Part shown: positions 1 through 7,192 of the stretch, piece after piece
Layout: every line of letters starts with the position of its first letter
How positions within the stretch are numbered: position 1 is the first letter of the stretch
Assembly: GCF_014648855.1 (NCBI RefSeq)
Contig: NZ_BMRX01000019.1
Coordinates: 62,001-126,000, forward strand
Direction of reading: 5' to 3'
From: Streptomyces parvulus
GTDB taxonomy: Bacteria; Actinomycetota; Actinomycetes; Streptomycetales; Streptomycetaceae
DNA: 64,000 nucleotides
Made by a program: the position numbers and the translations under genes
Notes under the pieces: model-generated
Databases searched by the model: none
Seen by the model: only the letters and a program-made list of their open reading frames with translations
What the model was told of the DNA's origin: nothing

Positions 1-131
1 CCACCCGCTCACCATAAGCGGGCCTCGCACGCGGCGCCTCCGGGCGCGGGAGCCGGCCCTCGGGGCCCTCGGCGGTACCGCGCCGCTTGTTCGATGAACC
101 GTCCACTCGATGGGGTGAAAGACCGATTAGC

Positions 132-159
132 CATAACTCGGATGGTGCGCCCGCGTTTT
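132..159 (+). promoter_or_regulatory. Candidate BldN-type promoter of the chaplin gene
   Basis: CATAAC at 132-137 and CGTTTT at 154-159 are separated by exactly 16 bp. This resembles the BldN consensus as I recall it (CGTAAC, 16 bp, CGTTGA). Chaplin genes are established members of the BldN regulon. The implied start near 166 would give a leader of about 45 nt before the ATG at 210, and rules out the upstream in-frame GTG at 165. No other signal was seen in 1-131. Confidence 0.55.
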
Positions 160-209
160 AACCGGTGCGGGCGAGTGCCCGCGACCATGTCTGGAAGGCA
201 GGGAACCGC

Positions 210-917
210 ATGAGAAGGGTCACCCGAAACGGTGTGCTCGCCGTCGCCGCCTCCGGCGCGCTGGCGGTGGCGCTGCCGGGGTACGCGGCGTTCGCGTCCG
301 ACGGCGCCGACGCCGACGGCTCCTCGGCCGGTTCGCCGGGTCTGATCTCCGGCAACACGATCCAGCTCCCGGTGGACGTCCCGGTCAACGTCTGCGGCAA
401 CACGGTGGACGTGGTGGGGCTCCTCAACCCCGCCGCGGGCAACAGCTGCGCCAACGCCGGGGGGAGCGGCGCCTCCGGGAAGGCGGGCGGGTCGCACGGG
501 GGCAAGGGTTCCGCCGCCGGCGGCGCCCGTGCCGAGGGGAGCGGAAAGGATTCGCCGGGCGTGCTCTCCGGCAACGGCGTCCAGCTGCCGGTGCACCTCC
601 CGGTGAACGTCAGCGGCAACAGCGTCAACCTGGTCGGCATCGGCAACCCGGCCACCGGCAACGAGTCCGTGAACACGCCCGGCGACGACCCCGAGCCGCC
701 GCCGGCGCGCCCCGCCCAGCCCGAGCCGTCCGCACCCGAGGAGGAGCGCGCCGACCCGGAGCCGAAGCCGGCCCCGCACGCCGCCCCGCCCCGCACCGGG
801 TCGTCCCTCGCCCACACGGGGTCGGACCAGGCCCTGCCCGTCCTCGCGGGCGGCGCCGCGCTCGTCCTCGGCGGTGCCGTGCTCTACCGGCGCTTCCGTC
901 CGGGCGCCGAAGGCTGA
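210..917 (+). CDS. chpB: Long chaplin (ChpB-like), sortase-anchored
   Basis: A cell-wall-anchored amyloid-forming surface protein of aerial hyphae, 235 aa. It has an N-terminal signal peptide (about residues 1-30, hydrophobic core ending near AFA), then two chaplin domains at about 40-85 and 127-165, each with the GN-x-hydrophobic pattern (SGNTIQLPVDVPVN, SGNGVQLPVHLPVN). A Pro/Glu-rich spacer follows, then an LAHTG sortase signal, a hydrophobic helix and an RRFR tail. The first chaplin domain has its cysteine pair; the second has none (VNVSGNSVN in place of VNVCGN). ATG 210 is chosen because of GGAAGG/AGGGA upstream and the BldN-like promoter. Assignment as ChpB rather than ChpA/C rests on recalled gene context. 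Confidence 0.85.
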   Translation: MRRVTRNGVLAVAASGALAVALPGYAAFASDGADADGSSAGSPGLISGNTIQLPVDVPVNVCGNTVDVVGLLNPAAGNSCANAGGSGASGKAGGSHGGKGSAAGGARAEGSGKDSPGVLSGNGVQLPVHLPVNVSGNSVNLVGIGNPATGNESVNTPGDDPEPPPARPAQPEPSAPEEERADPEPKPAPHAAPPRTGSSLAHTGSDQALPVLAGGAALVLGGAVLYRRFRPGAEG

Positions 918-967
918 CCCGAGCCTCTTCGGCCGGGGCGCCCGTACGCGCGGACGGGTGCCCCGGC

Positions 968-1029
968 GATCACGAGCCCGGCGTGCTCAGCCGCCCTCGA
1001 TCACGAACCCGGCGTGCTCAGCCGCGCCC
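968..1029. repeat. 31-bp near-perfect tandem duplication at the 3' end of the deaminase gene
   Basis: Units 968-998 and 999-1029 match at 28 of 31 positions; the first 27 bases differ only at one G/A. Read on the minus strand, unit 999-1029 contains the deaminase stop codon (TGA at 1020-1018), and unit 968-998 carries a second copy of the stop context just downstream. Confidence 0.85.
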
Positions 1030-1503
1030 CTCGTGGAACCGCCGGTGCAAGGCGTGGATCTCCTCGGTGAGCTCCGGCACCGGCCCCTCCACCGTCACGC
1101 CCGGCGCCACCTCCCGCACGGCCAGCGGCCGCACCGGCATGGCGGCGGCGCCCAGCTCGGCCAGCCAGCCGCCCAGTTGCTCGGACGAGGCGACGTACAC
1201 GATCCGGCCCAGGCCCACCCAGGCGTGCGCGGCCGCGCACATGGGGCAGTGCTCGCCCGACGTGTAGACCGTGGCCGCGGCCCGCTCGGCGGGGGTGAGA
1301 TGGGCGGCGGACCAGCGCGCCAGCTCGAACTCCGGATGCCGGGTGCGGTCGCCGCCGGACACCCGGTTGCGGTCCTCGGCCAGCACGGTGCCGTCGGCGC
1401 CGGCCAGCACCGACCCGAACGGCTCGTCGCCGGCCTCCAGAGCCTCCGCCGCCAGCTCCAGGCAACGCCGCAGGTGCGGCAGTTCGACGTCCTTGACGAC
1501 CAT
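1018..1503 (-). CDS. Nucleoside/guanine deaminase-like zinc protein
   Basis: A cytidine/deoxycytidylate deaminase-fold enzyme, 161 aa. The zinc site is visible as HPEFE (in place of the usual H-A-E) near residue 65 and HCPMCAA near residue 93, giving His and two Cys ligands. Family members deaminate guanine, cytosine or tRNA adenosine; the exact substrate cannot be read from the sequence, but the arrangement is closest to guanine-deaminase/CMP-deaminase-like cytosolic enzymes. The start MVVKDV is preceded by GAGGAGGG; a 26-residue upstream extension lacks a ribosome site. It is convergent with the chaplin gene. The 3' end is tandemly duplicated (968-1029). Confidence 0.8.
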   Translation of the reverse strand: MVVKDVELPHLRRCLELAAEALEAGDEPFGSVLAGADGTVLAEDRNRVSGGDRTRHPEFELARWSAAHLTPAERAAATVYTSGEHCPMCAAAHAWVGLGRIVYVASSEQLGGWLAELGAAAMPVRPLAVREVAPGVTVEGPVPELTEEIHALHRRFHEGRG

Positions 1504-1589
1504 GGCGTGCGGCCCTCCTCGTGGCGGGGGATACGCGCACCAGCCTAAGGCCGCCGGCCCCGGTCCTCTTGCTATCGCCATTCCCTGGA

Positions 1590-1604
1590 GTTAGAGTCTC
1601 TAAC
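1590..1604. promoter_or_regulatory. Perfect palindromic operator GTTAGAGTCTCTAAC
   Basis: Two 7-nt arms (GTTAGAG / CTCTAAC) around a central T, in the divergent space between the deaminase and the epimerase gene. It is unusually AT-rich for this genome and is followed by a purine-rich ribosome site at 1631-1640. The size and symmetry fit a TetR- or MarR-family dimer site; the cognate regulator is not obvious nearby. Confidence 0.55.
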
Positions 1605-1645
1605 GAAAGCGACTAGCAGTAGCTTCGTATGGGAAGAGGAGCGCC

Positions 1646-2605
1646 ATGACCGCCGTCACCCCGCAGCCGCACGCCCCGCACGCCGTCCTCGGATCCGGTC
1701 CCGCCGGTACCGCCCTCGCCCGTGAGCTGGTGCGCAGGGGGCATTCCGTCCGTCTCGTGGACCGGCGGGGGGAGGGGCCCGCCGTCGAGGGGGTCGAGCG
1801 GTTCGCCGCCGACGTGAGCACCGCCGACGGCGCGCGGGCCGCCGTGGCCGGGGCGTCGGTGGTGTACCACTGCGTCAACGTCGCCTACCACCTCCAGGTC
1901 GAGGTGATGCCCCGCGTCCAGGAGGCCGTCCTCGCGGCGGTCGAGGAGACGGGCGCCCGCCTCGTCGTGCTCGACACCCTCTACCCGTACGGCGAGACCG
2001 GGGGAGCGGTGATGACCGAGGACAGCCCCTGGCAGGCGACCAGTCGCAAGGGCCGGATGCGCGCGGAACTGGACGAGAGGTACCTCGCGGCGCACCGCGC
2101 CGGCCGGGTCCGCGTGGTCCTCGGCCGCAGCGCCGACTTCGTCGGTCCCGGCGTGCTCAACTCCTCGCTCGGCGCCACGGTCTTCCCCGGTGCGCTGACC
2201 GGCGGCGAGGTCGTGGGCTTCGGCGACATCGACCTGCCGCACAGCTACACCGGCATCCAGGACGTGGCGGCCGGCCTCGCGACGCTCGGCGAGCGCCCGG
2301 AGGGCGACGGTCGGGTCTGGCACCTGCCCACCGCACCGGCCGTCAGCACCCGGGAGATCCACGCGATGATCGAGAAGCGGGTGGGGCGGCCGCTGAAGGT
2401 CGTCCTGCTCACCCGGCCCCGCCCCTTCGGCCCGTTCGACGAGCGGTTCATGGCCGAGTACGAGGAGATGTTCTACCAGCACACGGAGCCGCAGATCGTG
2501 GACTCCGGCGCCTTCGAGCGGTTCTTCGGGGTGTCGCCGACCCCGCTGGCGGAGACCCTGGACGCGACCGTCACCTGGTACGAGCAGTGGCTCGCCCGGG
2601 GGTGA
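1646..2605 (+). CDS. NAD(P)-binding epimerase/dehydratase-family protein
   Basis: 319 aa with an N-terminal Rossmann fold. The motif is written GSGPAGTALA rather than the usual GxxGxxG, which suggests an atypical short-chain dehydrogenase/NmrA-like member. An acidic residue in the second strand is replaced by DRRGEG. The extended-SDR catalytic YxxxK is not clear: TLYPYGETGG occupies the Tyr region. The C-terminal half resembles NAD-dependent epimerases with a helical lid. Substrate is unknown. The start has GGAAGAGGAG upstream. It is monocistronic, downstream of the palindrome at 1590-1604, so probably controlled by a small-ligand repressor (inference). Confidence 0.75.
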   Translation: MTAVTPQPHAPHAVLGSGPAGTALARELVRRGHSVRLVDRRGEGPAVEGVERFAADVSTADGARAAVAGASVVYHCVNVAYHLQVEVMPRVQEAVLAAVEETGARLVVLDTLYPYGETGGAVMTEDSPWQATSRKGRMRAELDERYLAAHRAGRVRVVLGRSADFVGPGVLNSSLGATVFPGALTGGEVVGFGDIDLPHSYTGIQDVAAGLATLGERPEGDGRVWHLPTAPAVSTREIHAMIEKRVGRPLKVVLLTRPRPFGPFDERFMAEYEEMFYQHTEPQIVDSGAFERFFGVSPTPLAETLDATVTWYEQWLARG

Positions 2606-2616
2606 CGGCCGCGGCC

Positions 2617-2892
2617 TCAGCGGCCCGGACGCGACTTGGCGCGATCCAGCGCGGCCACGCCGACCGCGGCCAGGCCGATCTGGATGAGCCACTCGATCCA
2701 GTCCGGGCCGTCGGTGTCCGCCACGTCGAACGCCGAGGCGACCGCCGAACCGATCAACGCGGCGAGAATGCCGACGACGATCGTCCACAGGACGCCGATG
2801 CGCTGACGCCCCGGGACCACGAGGCGGCCCAGGACGCCGATCACGATACCGATGACGATGGCACTGATGATGCCGTCGATCTCCATCTCCAC
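2617..2892 (-). CDS. GlsB/YeaQ/YmgE-family stress membrane protein
   Basis: 91 aa, with three hydrophobic segments (about 8-27, 34-55, 68-84). The glycine-rich first helix (GIISAIVIGIVIGVLGRLVVPGRQ) is typical of the transglycosylase-associated/GlsB family, whose members are small inner-membrane proteins induced by envelope or general stress; molecular function is unsettled. It is convergent with the epimerase gene with an 11-bp gap. Confidence 0.85.
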   Translation of the reverse strand: MEMEIDGIISAIVIGIVIGVLGRLVVPGRQRIGVLWTIVVGILAALIGSAVASAFDVADTDGPDWIEWLIQIGLAAVGVAALDRAKSRPGR

Positions 2893-3002
2893 CCCATCTC
2901 GTCAAGTCCCCCGCAGTAGGGCTTCTGCCCGCTCCGGACAGCCGCAGTCCCCAGGGGCGCGAGCCCGCGTCGCACCCCCGGCCGAGGGGGTCGAGACGCG
3001 GG

Positions 3003-3034
3003 CGGGCCGGTCCACTGGTGAGCGGACCGGCCCG
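3003..3034 (-). terminator. Terminator hairpin of the SPW-repeat gene
   Basis: A perfect 11-bp stem (CGGGCCGGTCC / GGACCGGCCCG) with a 10-nt loop lies 22 bp beyond the SPW gene. There is no T-run, as is common in Streptomyces. Confidence 0.7.
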
Positions 3035-3055
3035 TACGGCTCCCTTCCGTCGTGC

Positions 3056-3496
3056 CTACCTCTTCGGGGCGCTCCGTGCCGCCGTACCGGCGCAGACCAT
3101 GCCCAGGACCAGGGCGAGCGCGCCGATGATGATGTTGTTCCAGATGACGCCGGCGTCCGGACTCGAGCCGACGATCCACGGCGAGATGATCATCCAGACA
3201 CCCATCGCGCACATAGCCCAGCTGAGGCCGTACATGCGCTCCGGCGCGCGCGTGAACCCGAGGGCCAGCAGGCCGATCGCGATGCCCACGATCAGGTTGT
3301 GGGCGACGAGGGCGGGCTGGCTGGTGGTGAAGTGGAGGATCCACGGGGACACGGCACAGTAGAGGCCGAGCAGGAACACCGGCCCGTCCACGAGTGCCAC
3401 GTCGCGACCGCCGAGCATGCGCGCATAGCGCTCCTGCATCTCCGGGGCGTCGGGGTGGCTGGTGATGTCACTTCGGGAGTGTGAGACGTGGGCCAT
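3056..3496 (-). CDS. SPW-repeat membrane protein
   Basis: 146 aa. After a hydrophilic N-terminus of about 35 residues come four transmembrane helices in two repeats, each containing the Ser-Pro-Trp signature (SPWILHF and SPWIVGS). Function of the family is unknown. MAHVSH is the start because AAGGAG lies upstream; a longer in-frame extension would run through the AT-rich promoter region. The upstream region holds an inverted repeat (3557-3577), so expression may be switched by a repressor (inference). Confidence 0.85.
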   Translation of the reverse strand: MAHVSHSRSDITSHPDAPEMQERYARMLGGRDVALVDGPVFLLGLYCAVSPWILHFTTSQPALVAHNLIVGIAIGLLALGFTRAPERMYGLSWAMCAMGVWMIISPWIVGSSPDAGVIWNNIIIGALALVLGMVCAGTAARSAPKR

Positions 3497-3556
3497 GAGT
3501 CGTCTCCTTCGACTTGCAGGGCCAACCGCTTCGAACGCGGTGTGCGGTAGCGCCGC

Positions 3557-3577
3557 ATAAGAGTATTCTGCTCTTAT
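3557..3577. promoter_or_regulatory. AT-rich inverted repeat upstream of the SPW gene
   Basis: ATAAGAG, 7-nt spacer, CTCTTAT: a perfect 7-bp inverted repeat inside an AT-rich patch (3556-3590) that contrasts with the surrounding GC. It is about 60 bp upstream of the SPW ribosome site, where a promoter/operator would be expected. Regulator unknown. Confidence 0.5.
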
Positions 3578-3700
3578 TTTTCCCTTATGTGTAGTCGGGG
3601 AGGTCCCTCTGTCACACCCGTGTGAAATCCGCGTGCGCGGGCCGGGGGCGGGCCCCGATCTCCTTGACCCCGCTCGACGGCGACTGCCACGATCGACGCC

Positions 3701-3784
3701 ATGACCACGCGACCGGACCTCACGCGGCGACGCCACGTCGACCTCGCACGCGTCTTCAGCGCCTCCTGTCGCGCCGCGGCCTGA
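3701..3784 (+). CDS. Cysteine-type putative leader peptide upstream of ssuE
   Basis: A 27-aa ORF, ATG 3701 to TGA 3784. It contains RRRHVDLARV followed by FSASCR, the signature of the Streptomyces 'putative leader peptides' found upstream of sulfur-assimilation and sulfonate genes (family knowledge). A Cys codon sits near the end, so ribosome stalling at low Cys-tRNA could relieve attenuation of ssuE-ssuD. The 218 bp between it and ssuE contain a GC-rich stem with a 4-nt bulge (GGCCC..GCTCC / GGAGC-GGGCC at 3915-3943) that could be the antiterminator or terminator. Mechanism is inference. A conserved peptide in the expected place makes it unlikely to be a chance ORF. Confidence 0.75.
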   Translation: MTTRPDLTRRRHVDLARVFSASCRAAA

Positions 3785-4002
3785 TCCCTCCGATCCGCCG
3801 CCCCTTCCCGCTCCCGCCGCACCGGCCCGGCACCGGTCCGCGAGCGACTTCCCGCACCGCCCGCACCCCGGTGGCCGCCCAGGCCGCCGCCGCGACCGGT
3901 GCTTCCCGCACCCCGGCCCAGCGGCTCCCCCGTGGAGCGGGCCGGGAGTTCCCCCGCGCCCCGCCCCGTCGGCGCGCCTCCCGCCTCCAGAGAAGAGGGC
4001 CC

Positions 4003-4581
4003 ATGGCCACCGTCCTGTCCGTCTCCGGCAGTCCCTCCGCCTCCTCCCGCACCAACCGGCTGCTGCGCCACCTCGACGAACGGCTGTCCGCGCAGGGCCA
4101 CGACGTGATCCCGCTCGACGTGCGCACCGTCCCCGCCGAGGCGCTGCTGGGCGCCGACCTCCGGCATCCCGCCATCACCGAGGCGGCCGCGCTGTTCGCC
4201 CGCGCCGACGGGGTCGTCGTCGGCACGCCCGTCTACAAGGCGTCTTACTCCGGCGTGCTGAAGGCGCTCCTCGACCTGCTTCCCCAGTACGCCCTCACCG
4301 GCAAGACGGTGCTGCCGCTGGCCACCGGCGGCTCCACCGCCCACGTCCTGGCCATCGACTACGCGCTCCGCCCGGTGCTGAACTCCATGGGCGCCGCGCA
4401 CGTGGTGCAGGGCTGGTTCACGCTGGACCGCGACATCACGGCGCACGAGGACGGCTCGGTCACGGTCGCCCCCGGACCGGCGGAGGCCCTGGCCCAGGTC
4501 GTCGACCAGTTCTCGGCGGCCCTCGGCGCCCCGGTGCCCGCACCCGCGCCGGCCCCGACGGTGCTGGCCGCCGCCGGCTGA
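4003..4581 (+). CDS. ssuE: NADPH-dependent FMN reductase SsuE
   Basis: 192 aa. It supplies FMNH2 to the SsuD monooxygenase for desulfonation of alkanesulfonates. The flavodoxin-like fold begins VLSVSGSPSASSRTN (the FMN phosphate loop, GSPS-x-SRT), and GTPVYKASYSGVLKALLD near residue 75 is the family signature of SsuE/MsuE-type reductases. The C-terminus is an Ala/Pro-rich tail. ATG 4003 follows AGAAGAGGGCCC; upstream in-frame sequence overlaps the leader peptide. It is co-directional with ssuD, 153 bp away. Confidence 0.9.
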   Translation: MATVLSVSGSPSASSRTNRLLRHLDERLSAQGHDVIPLDVRTVPAEALLGADLRHPAITEAAALFARADGVVVGTPVYKASYSGVLKALLDLLPQYALTGKTVLPLATGGSTAHVLAIDYALRPVLNSMGAAHVVQGWFTLDRDITAHEDGSVTVAPGPAEALAQVVDQFSAALGAPVPAPAPAPTVLAAAG

Positions 4582-4734
4582 CACCGCACCCGCCGCACGC
4601 GGCCCGCCCTCCGCCTCCCCCTCGCCCCACGCGGCCCGCGCCCGGCCCTCCTGGCCCCACGCGGCCCGTCCCGCCGCCTGCCCCGCCCGGCGCGCCATCC
4701 CGCCGCGGCCGAACGTCCCCGAACGGAGATCCCC

Positions 4735-5883
4735 GTGTCGTCCCTCACCTTCCACTGGTTCCTGCCCACCAGCGGCGACAGCCGCGACGTCGTGGGCGGC
4801 GGACACGGCGCCCCGGACACCGGCACCGGGCGCCGCCGCCCGCCGACGGTGGCCTACCTCGGCCAGATCGCCCGCGCCGCCGAGGACCTGGGCTTCACCG
4901 GCGCGCTCACGCCCACCGGCGCCTGGTGCGAGGACGCCTGGCTCACCACCGCGATGGTCTCCCAGGCCACCGAACGCCTGAAGTTCCTGGTCGCCTTCCG
5001 CCCCGGCTTCGTCTCACCCACGCTCGCCGCGCAGATGGCGTCCACCTTCCAGCGGCAGACCGGCGGACGGCTCCTGCTCAACGTCGTCACCGGCGGTGAG
5101 AGCCGCGAGCAGCGGGCGTACGGCGACTTCCTGGACAAGGACGCCCGCTACCGCCGTACCGGCGAATTCCTGCACGTCGTAAGGGAGTTGTGGCGGGGCG
5201 GCACGGTCGACCTGGACGGCGAGCACCTGCGGGTGGAGCAGGCGCGGCTCACGCGGGTGCCCGATCCCGTGCCCGAGGTGTACTTCGGCGGCTCCTCGCC
5301 CGCCGCCGTCGAGGTTGCCGCCCGGCACGCCGACGTGTACCTCACCTGGGGCGAGCCGCCCGCGCAGGTGGCCGAGAAGATCGCCCGGCTGCGGGAGGCG
5401 GCGGCGCGCGCGGGCCGCACCCTGCGCTTCGGCATCCGCCTGCACGTCATCGCGCGGGACACCGCGGCGGACGCCTGGGCCGAGGCGCACCGGCTGCTCG
5501 ACGGCTTCGATCCGGCGACCGTCCGCGAGGCGCAGGCGAACCTCGCCCGCAGCGAGTCCGAGGGGCAGCGGCGCATGCTCGCCCTGCACGGCGGCTCCCG
5601 CGACGACCTGGAGATCCACCCCAACCTGTGGGCCGGGATCGGCCTGGTGCGCGGCGGCGCGGGCACCGCCCTGGTCGGCGACCACGACGAGATCGCCGAC
5701 CGGATCGCCGAGTACCACGCCCTCGGCATCGACGAGTTCGTCCTCTCCGGCTATCCGCACCTGGAGGAGGCGTACTGGTTCGGCGAGGGCGTCCTGCCGC
5801 GCCTCGCCGCCCGGGGCCTGTGGCGCCACCCCGCACGCGCCGGGGCCGAAGCCGGCGTGCCGGTGCTGCCCGTCGCCGTCTAG
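4735..5883 (+). CDS. ssuD: FMNH2-dependent alkanesulfonate monooxygenase SsuD
   Basis: 382 aa, the usual length for SsuD. It is a bacterial-luciferase-like TIM barrel that releases sulfite from C2-C10 alkanesulfonates using FMNH2 from SsuE. Family blocks seen include FHWFLPTSGDSR at the N-terminus, FLVAFRPGFVSPTLAAQMA, LLLNVVTGGE, VYFGGSSPAAVEVAARHADVYLTWGEP, and SGYPHLEEAYWFGEGVLP at the C-terminus. The GTG start has ACGGAGAT upstream. The stop overlaps the convergent flavoprotein stop in the tetranucleotide CTAG. No sulfonate ABC transporter is present in the window, so uptake genes must be elsewhere. Confidence 0.92.
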   Translation: MSSLTFHWFLPTSGDSRDVVGGGHGAPDTGTGRRRPPTVAYLGQIARAAEDLGFTGALTPTGAWCEDAWLTTAMVSQATERLKFLVAFRPGFVSPTLAAQMASTFQRQTGGRLLLNVVTGGESREQRAYGDFLDKDARYRRTGEFLHVVRELWRGGTVDLDGEHLRVEQARLTRVPDPVPEVYFGGSSPAAVEVAARHADVYLTWGEPPAQVAEKIARLREAAARAGRTLRFGIRLHVIARDTAADAWAEAHRLLDGFDPATVREAQANLARSESEGQRRMLALHGGSRDDLEIHPNLWAGIGLVRGGAGTALVGDHDEIADRIAEYHALGIDEFVLSGYPHLEEAYWFGEGVLPRLAARGLWRHPARAGAEAGVPVLPVAV

Positions 5884-6935
5884 ACGGCGGCCAGCGCGGC
5901 CAGGTGGGCCTCGCGCACCGGTGCCGTCTGACCCTGGATCAGCAGGAACACCGCCTCCCGCGCCAGCCGTTGGGCGGGGCTGTCCACGCTCGTCGCGCGG
6001 CCGCCCCCGGCCACCACCGCCGCGGTCGTGGCCGCGCGCAGCAGCTCGTACGCCCGCGCCCGCAGTGCCAGCCGCTCCTCCAGGTGCTCGTGCGGCACGG
6101 CGTGGTCGGCGAGCCGGTACGCCCGGCGGCGGACCTCGTCCAGCCGCGCGCGCAGGCCGTCGGCCGCCTCAAGCTCGGCGGGCGTGGCACCCAGCAGGTC
6201 CAGCGCGGCGTACGCGAGGCCGAAGACGGCGGGGGTGGTGTTGGTGCTGCGGGGCAGGTCGACGCGCGCGAACTCCTCGCGCGCGGTGCGCAGTACGACC
6301 GCCTCCTCCGGCACCCGCAGGCCGTCCAGCGTCAGCGACACCGTCCGGGCCGCGGTCAGCGCCACCAGTCGCATCGGCGCCGACGCCCGCAGCCCCGGCT
6401 GCTCCCGGGCGTCGGCGAAGGCGAACACCACCTCGTCGGAGTCCGTCACACCCGCGAGCAGCATCACGTCGTTCAGGCCCCAGCCCGTGTACCAGGGCAC
6501 GGTGCCGTCGAAGCACACCCCGCCCCGGTCGGCGGTGGCCCGCACCGGGACCCGGGGGTGGGCGCGGACGTGCGCGTAGGCGATGCCCGCGAGCAGTTCG
6601 CCGGTGGCGAGCGGACGCAACAGGCGTTCGCGGACGGCGAGTCCGGGCGCCGCCCGCGCCAGCATCCGCACCGGCGTGTGGTGCTGCGTCTGCACGAACC
6701 AGGTGGAGCAGCACGCCCCGGCCAGGATCTCGGCGACCTCGCGGGCGACCCCGTCCGGCGCGCCGGCCCCGCCGGACTCCCTCGGCGCGCTCACCCCGAG
6801 GATCCCGGAGCGCCGGATCTCCTCGATGTGGGCTGCGGGCACGACGTCCTGGTCGACGCGCGGGGCGGACGGGGCGAGCAGCTCGGCGGCGAGCCGGTGC
6901 GCTTCGGTGACGAGCGGGTGGGTCGAGGTGGTCAT
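5880..6935 (-). CDS. DszC/SfnB-like acyl-CoA-dehydrogenase-fold flavoprotein
   Basis: 351 aa. It has the acyl-CoA dehydrogenase fold (helical N-terminus, beta middle with VPWYTGWGLNDVMLLAG, helical C-terminus). The catalytic glutamate region of true acyl-CoA dehydrogenases is not evident, and the protein resembles the FMNH2-dependent DszC/SfnB group of sulfur-acquisition monooxygenases. Placement tail-to-tail with SsuD (stop codons overlap in CTAG) supports a role in organosulfur use: inference from context. The start MTTSTHP has only a weak GGGA upstream. Alternative: an acyl-CoA dehydrogenase of unknown substrate. Confidence 0.7.
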   Translation of the reverse strand: MTTSTHPLVTEAHRLAAELLAPSAPRVDQDVVPAAHIEEIRRSGILGVSAPRESGGAGAPDGVAREVAEILAGACCSTWFVQTQHHTPVRMLARAAPGLAVRERLLRPLATGELLAGIAYAHVRAHPRVPVRATADRGGVCFDGTVPWYTGWGLNDVMLLAGVTDSDEVVFAFADAREQPGLRASAPMRLVALTAARTVSLTLDGLRVPEEAVVLRTAREEFARVDLPRSTNTTPAVFGLAYAALDLLGATPAELEAADGLRARLDEVRRRAYRLADHAVPHEHLEERLALRARAYELLRAATTAAVVAGGGRATSVDSPAQRLAREAVFLLIQGQTAPVREAHLAALAAV

Positions 6936-7023
6936 GCGGCGATTGTCCCGACCGGGTCCGCGAGGGCGGCGAGCGGGCACGGTGCGGCGAGTTGACGCCA
7001 GGCCGGAAATCACCCCGAGGGCG

Positions 7024-7056
7024 ACTGGTCTACACCCTTGACTGGTACAGACCAAC
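7024..7056. promoter_or_regulatory. Two tandem DasR-like (dre) sites before the chitinase
   Basis: ACTGGTCTACACCCTT (7024-7039) and ACTGGTACAGACCAAC (7041-7056) lie 17 bp apart. Compared with the recalled dre consensus ACTGGTCTAGACCACT they match at 13 and 12 of 16 positions; the second keeps the outer palindrome TGGT..ACCA. DasR is the GlcNAc-responsive GntR regulator of Streptomyces chitinase genes. They sit about 140-170 bp upstream of the GTG, in the space shared with the divergent flavoprotein gene. Confidence 0.7.
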
Positions 7057-7192
7057 GCGGTTGAGTGTGCGTCACACCCCCCACTACGGCCGCCCCCGAC
7101 GCCGTGACCGGCTCGTCCGGCGCGTGCGCACAAGGCGTCGCTCCGGCCCGCCTTGTGCGGGAGCGGCCGTGTTCCTCGAAGGAGGCAGTCCT

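Noticed and set aside
9..815. A long minus-strand frame opposite the chaplin
   Set aside because: It is the antisense of the chaplin gene with no recognisable motif; the chaplin signal peptide, repeats and sortase motif are unambiguous on the plus strand.
4596..4668. Three copies of CACGCGGCCCG spaced about 30 bp in the ssuE-ssuD gap
   Set aside because: The copies share only 11 bp of GC-rich sequence, without a conserved spacer; too weak to call a repeat array or CRISPR.
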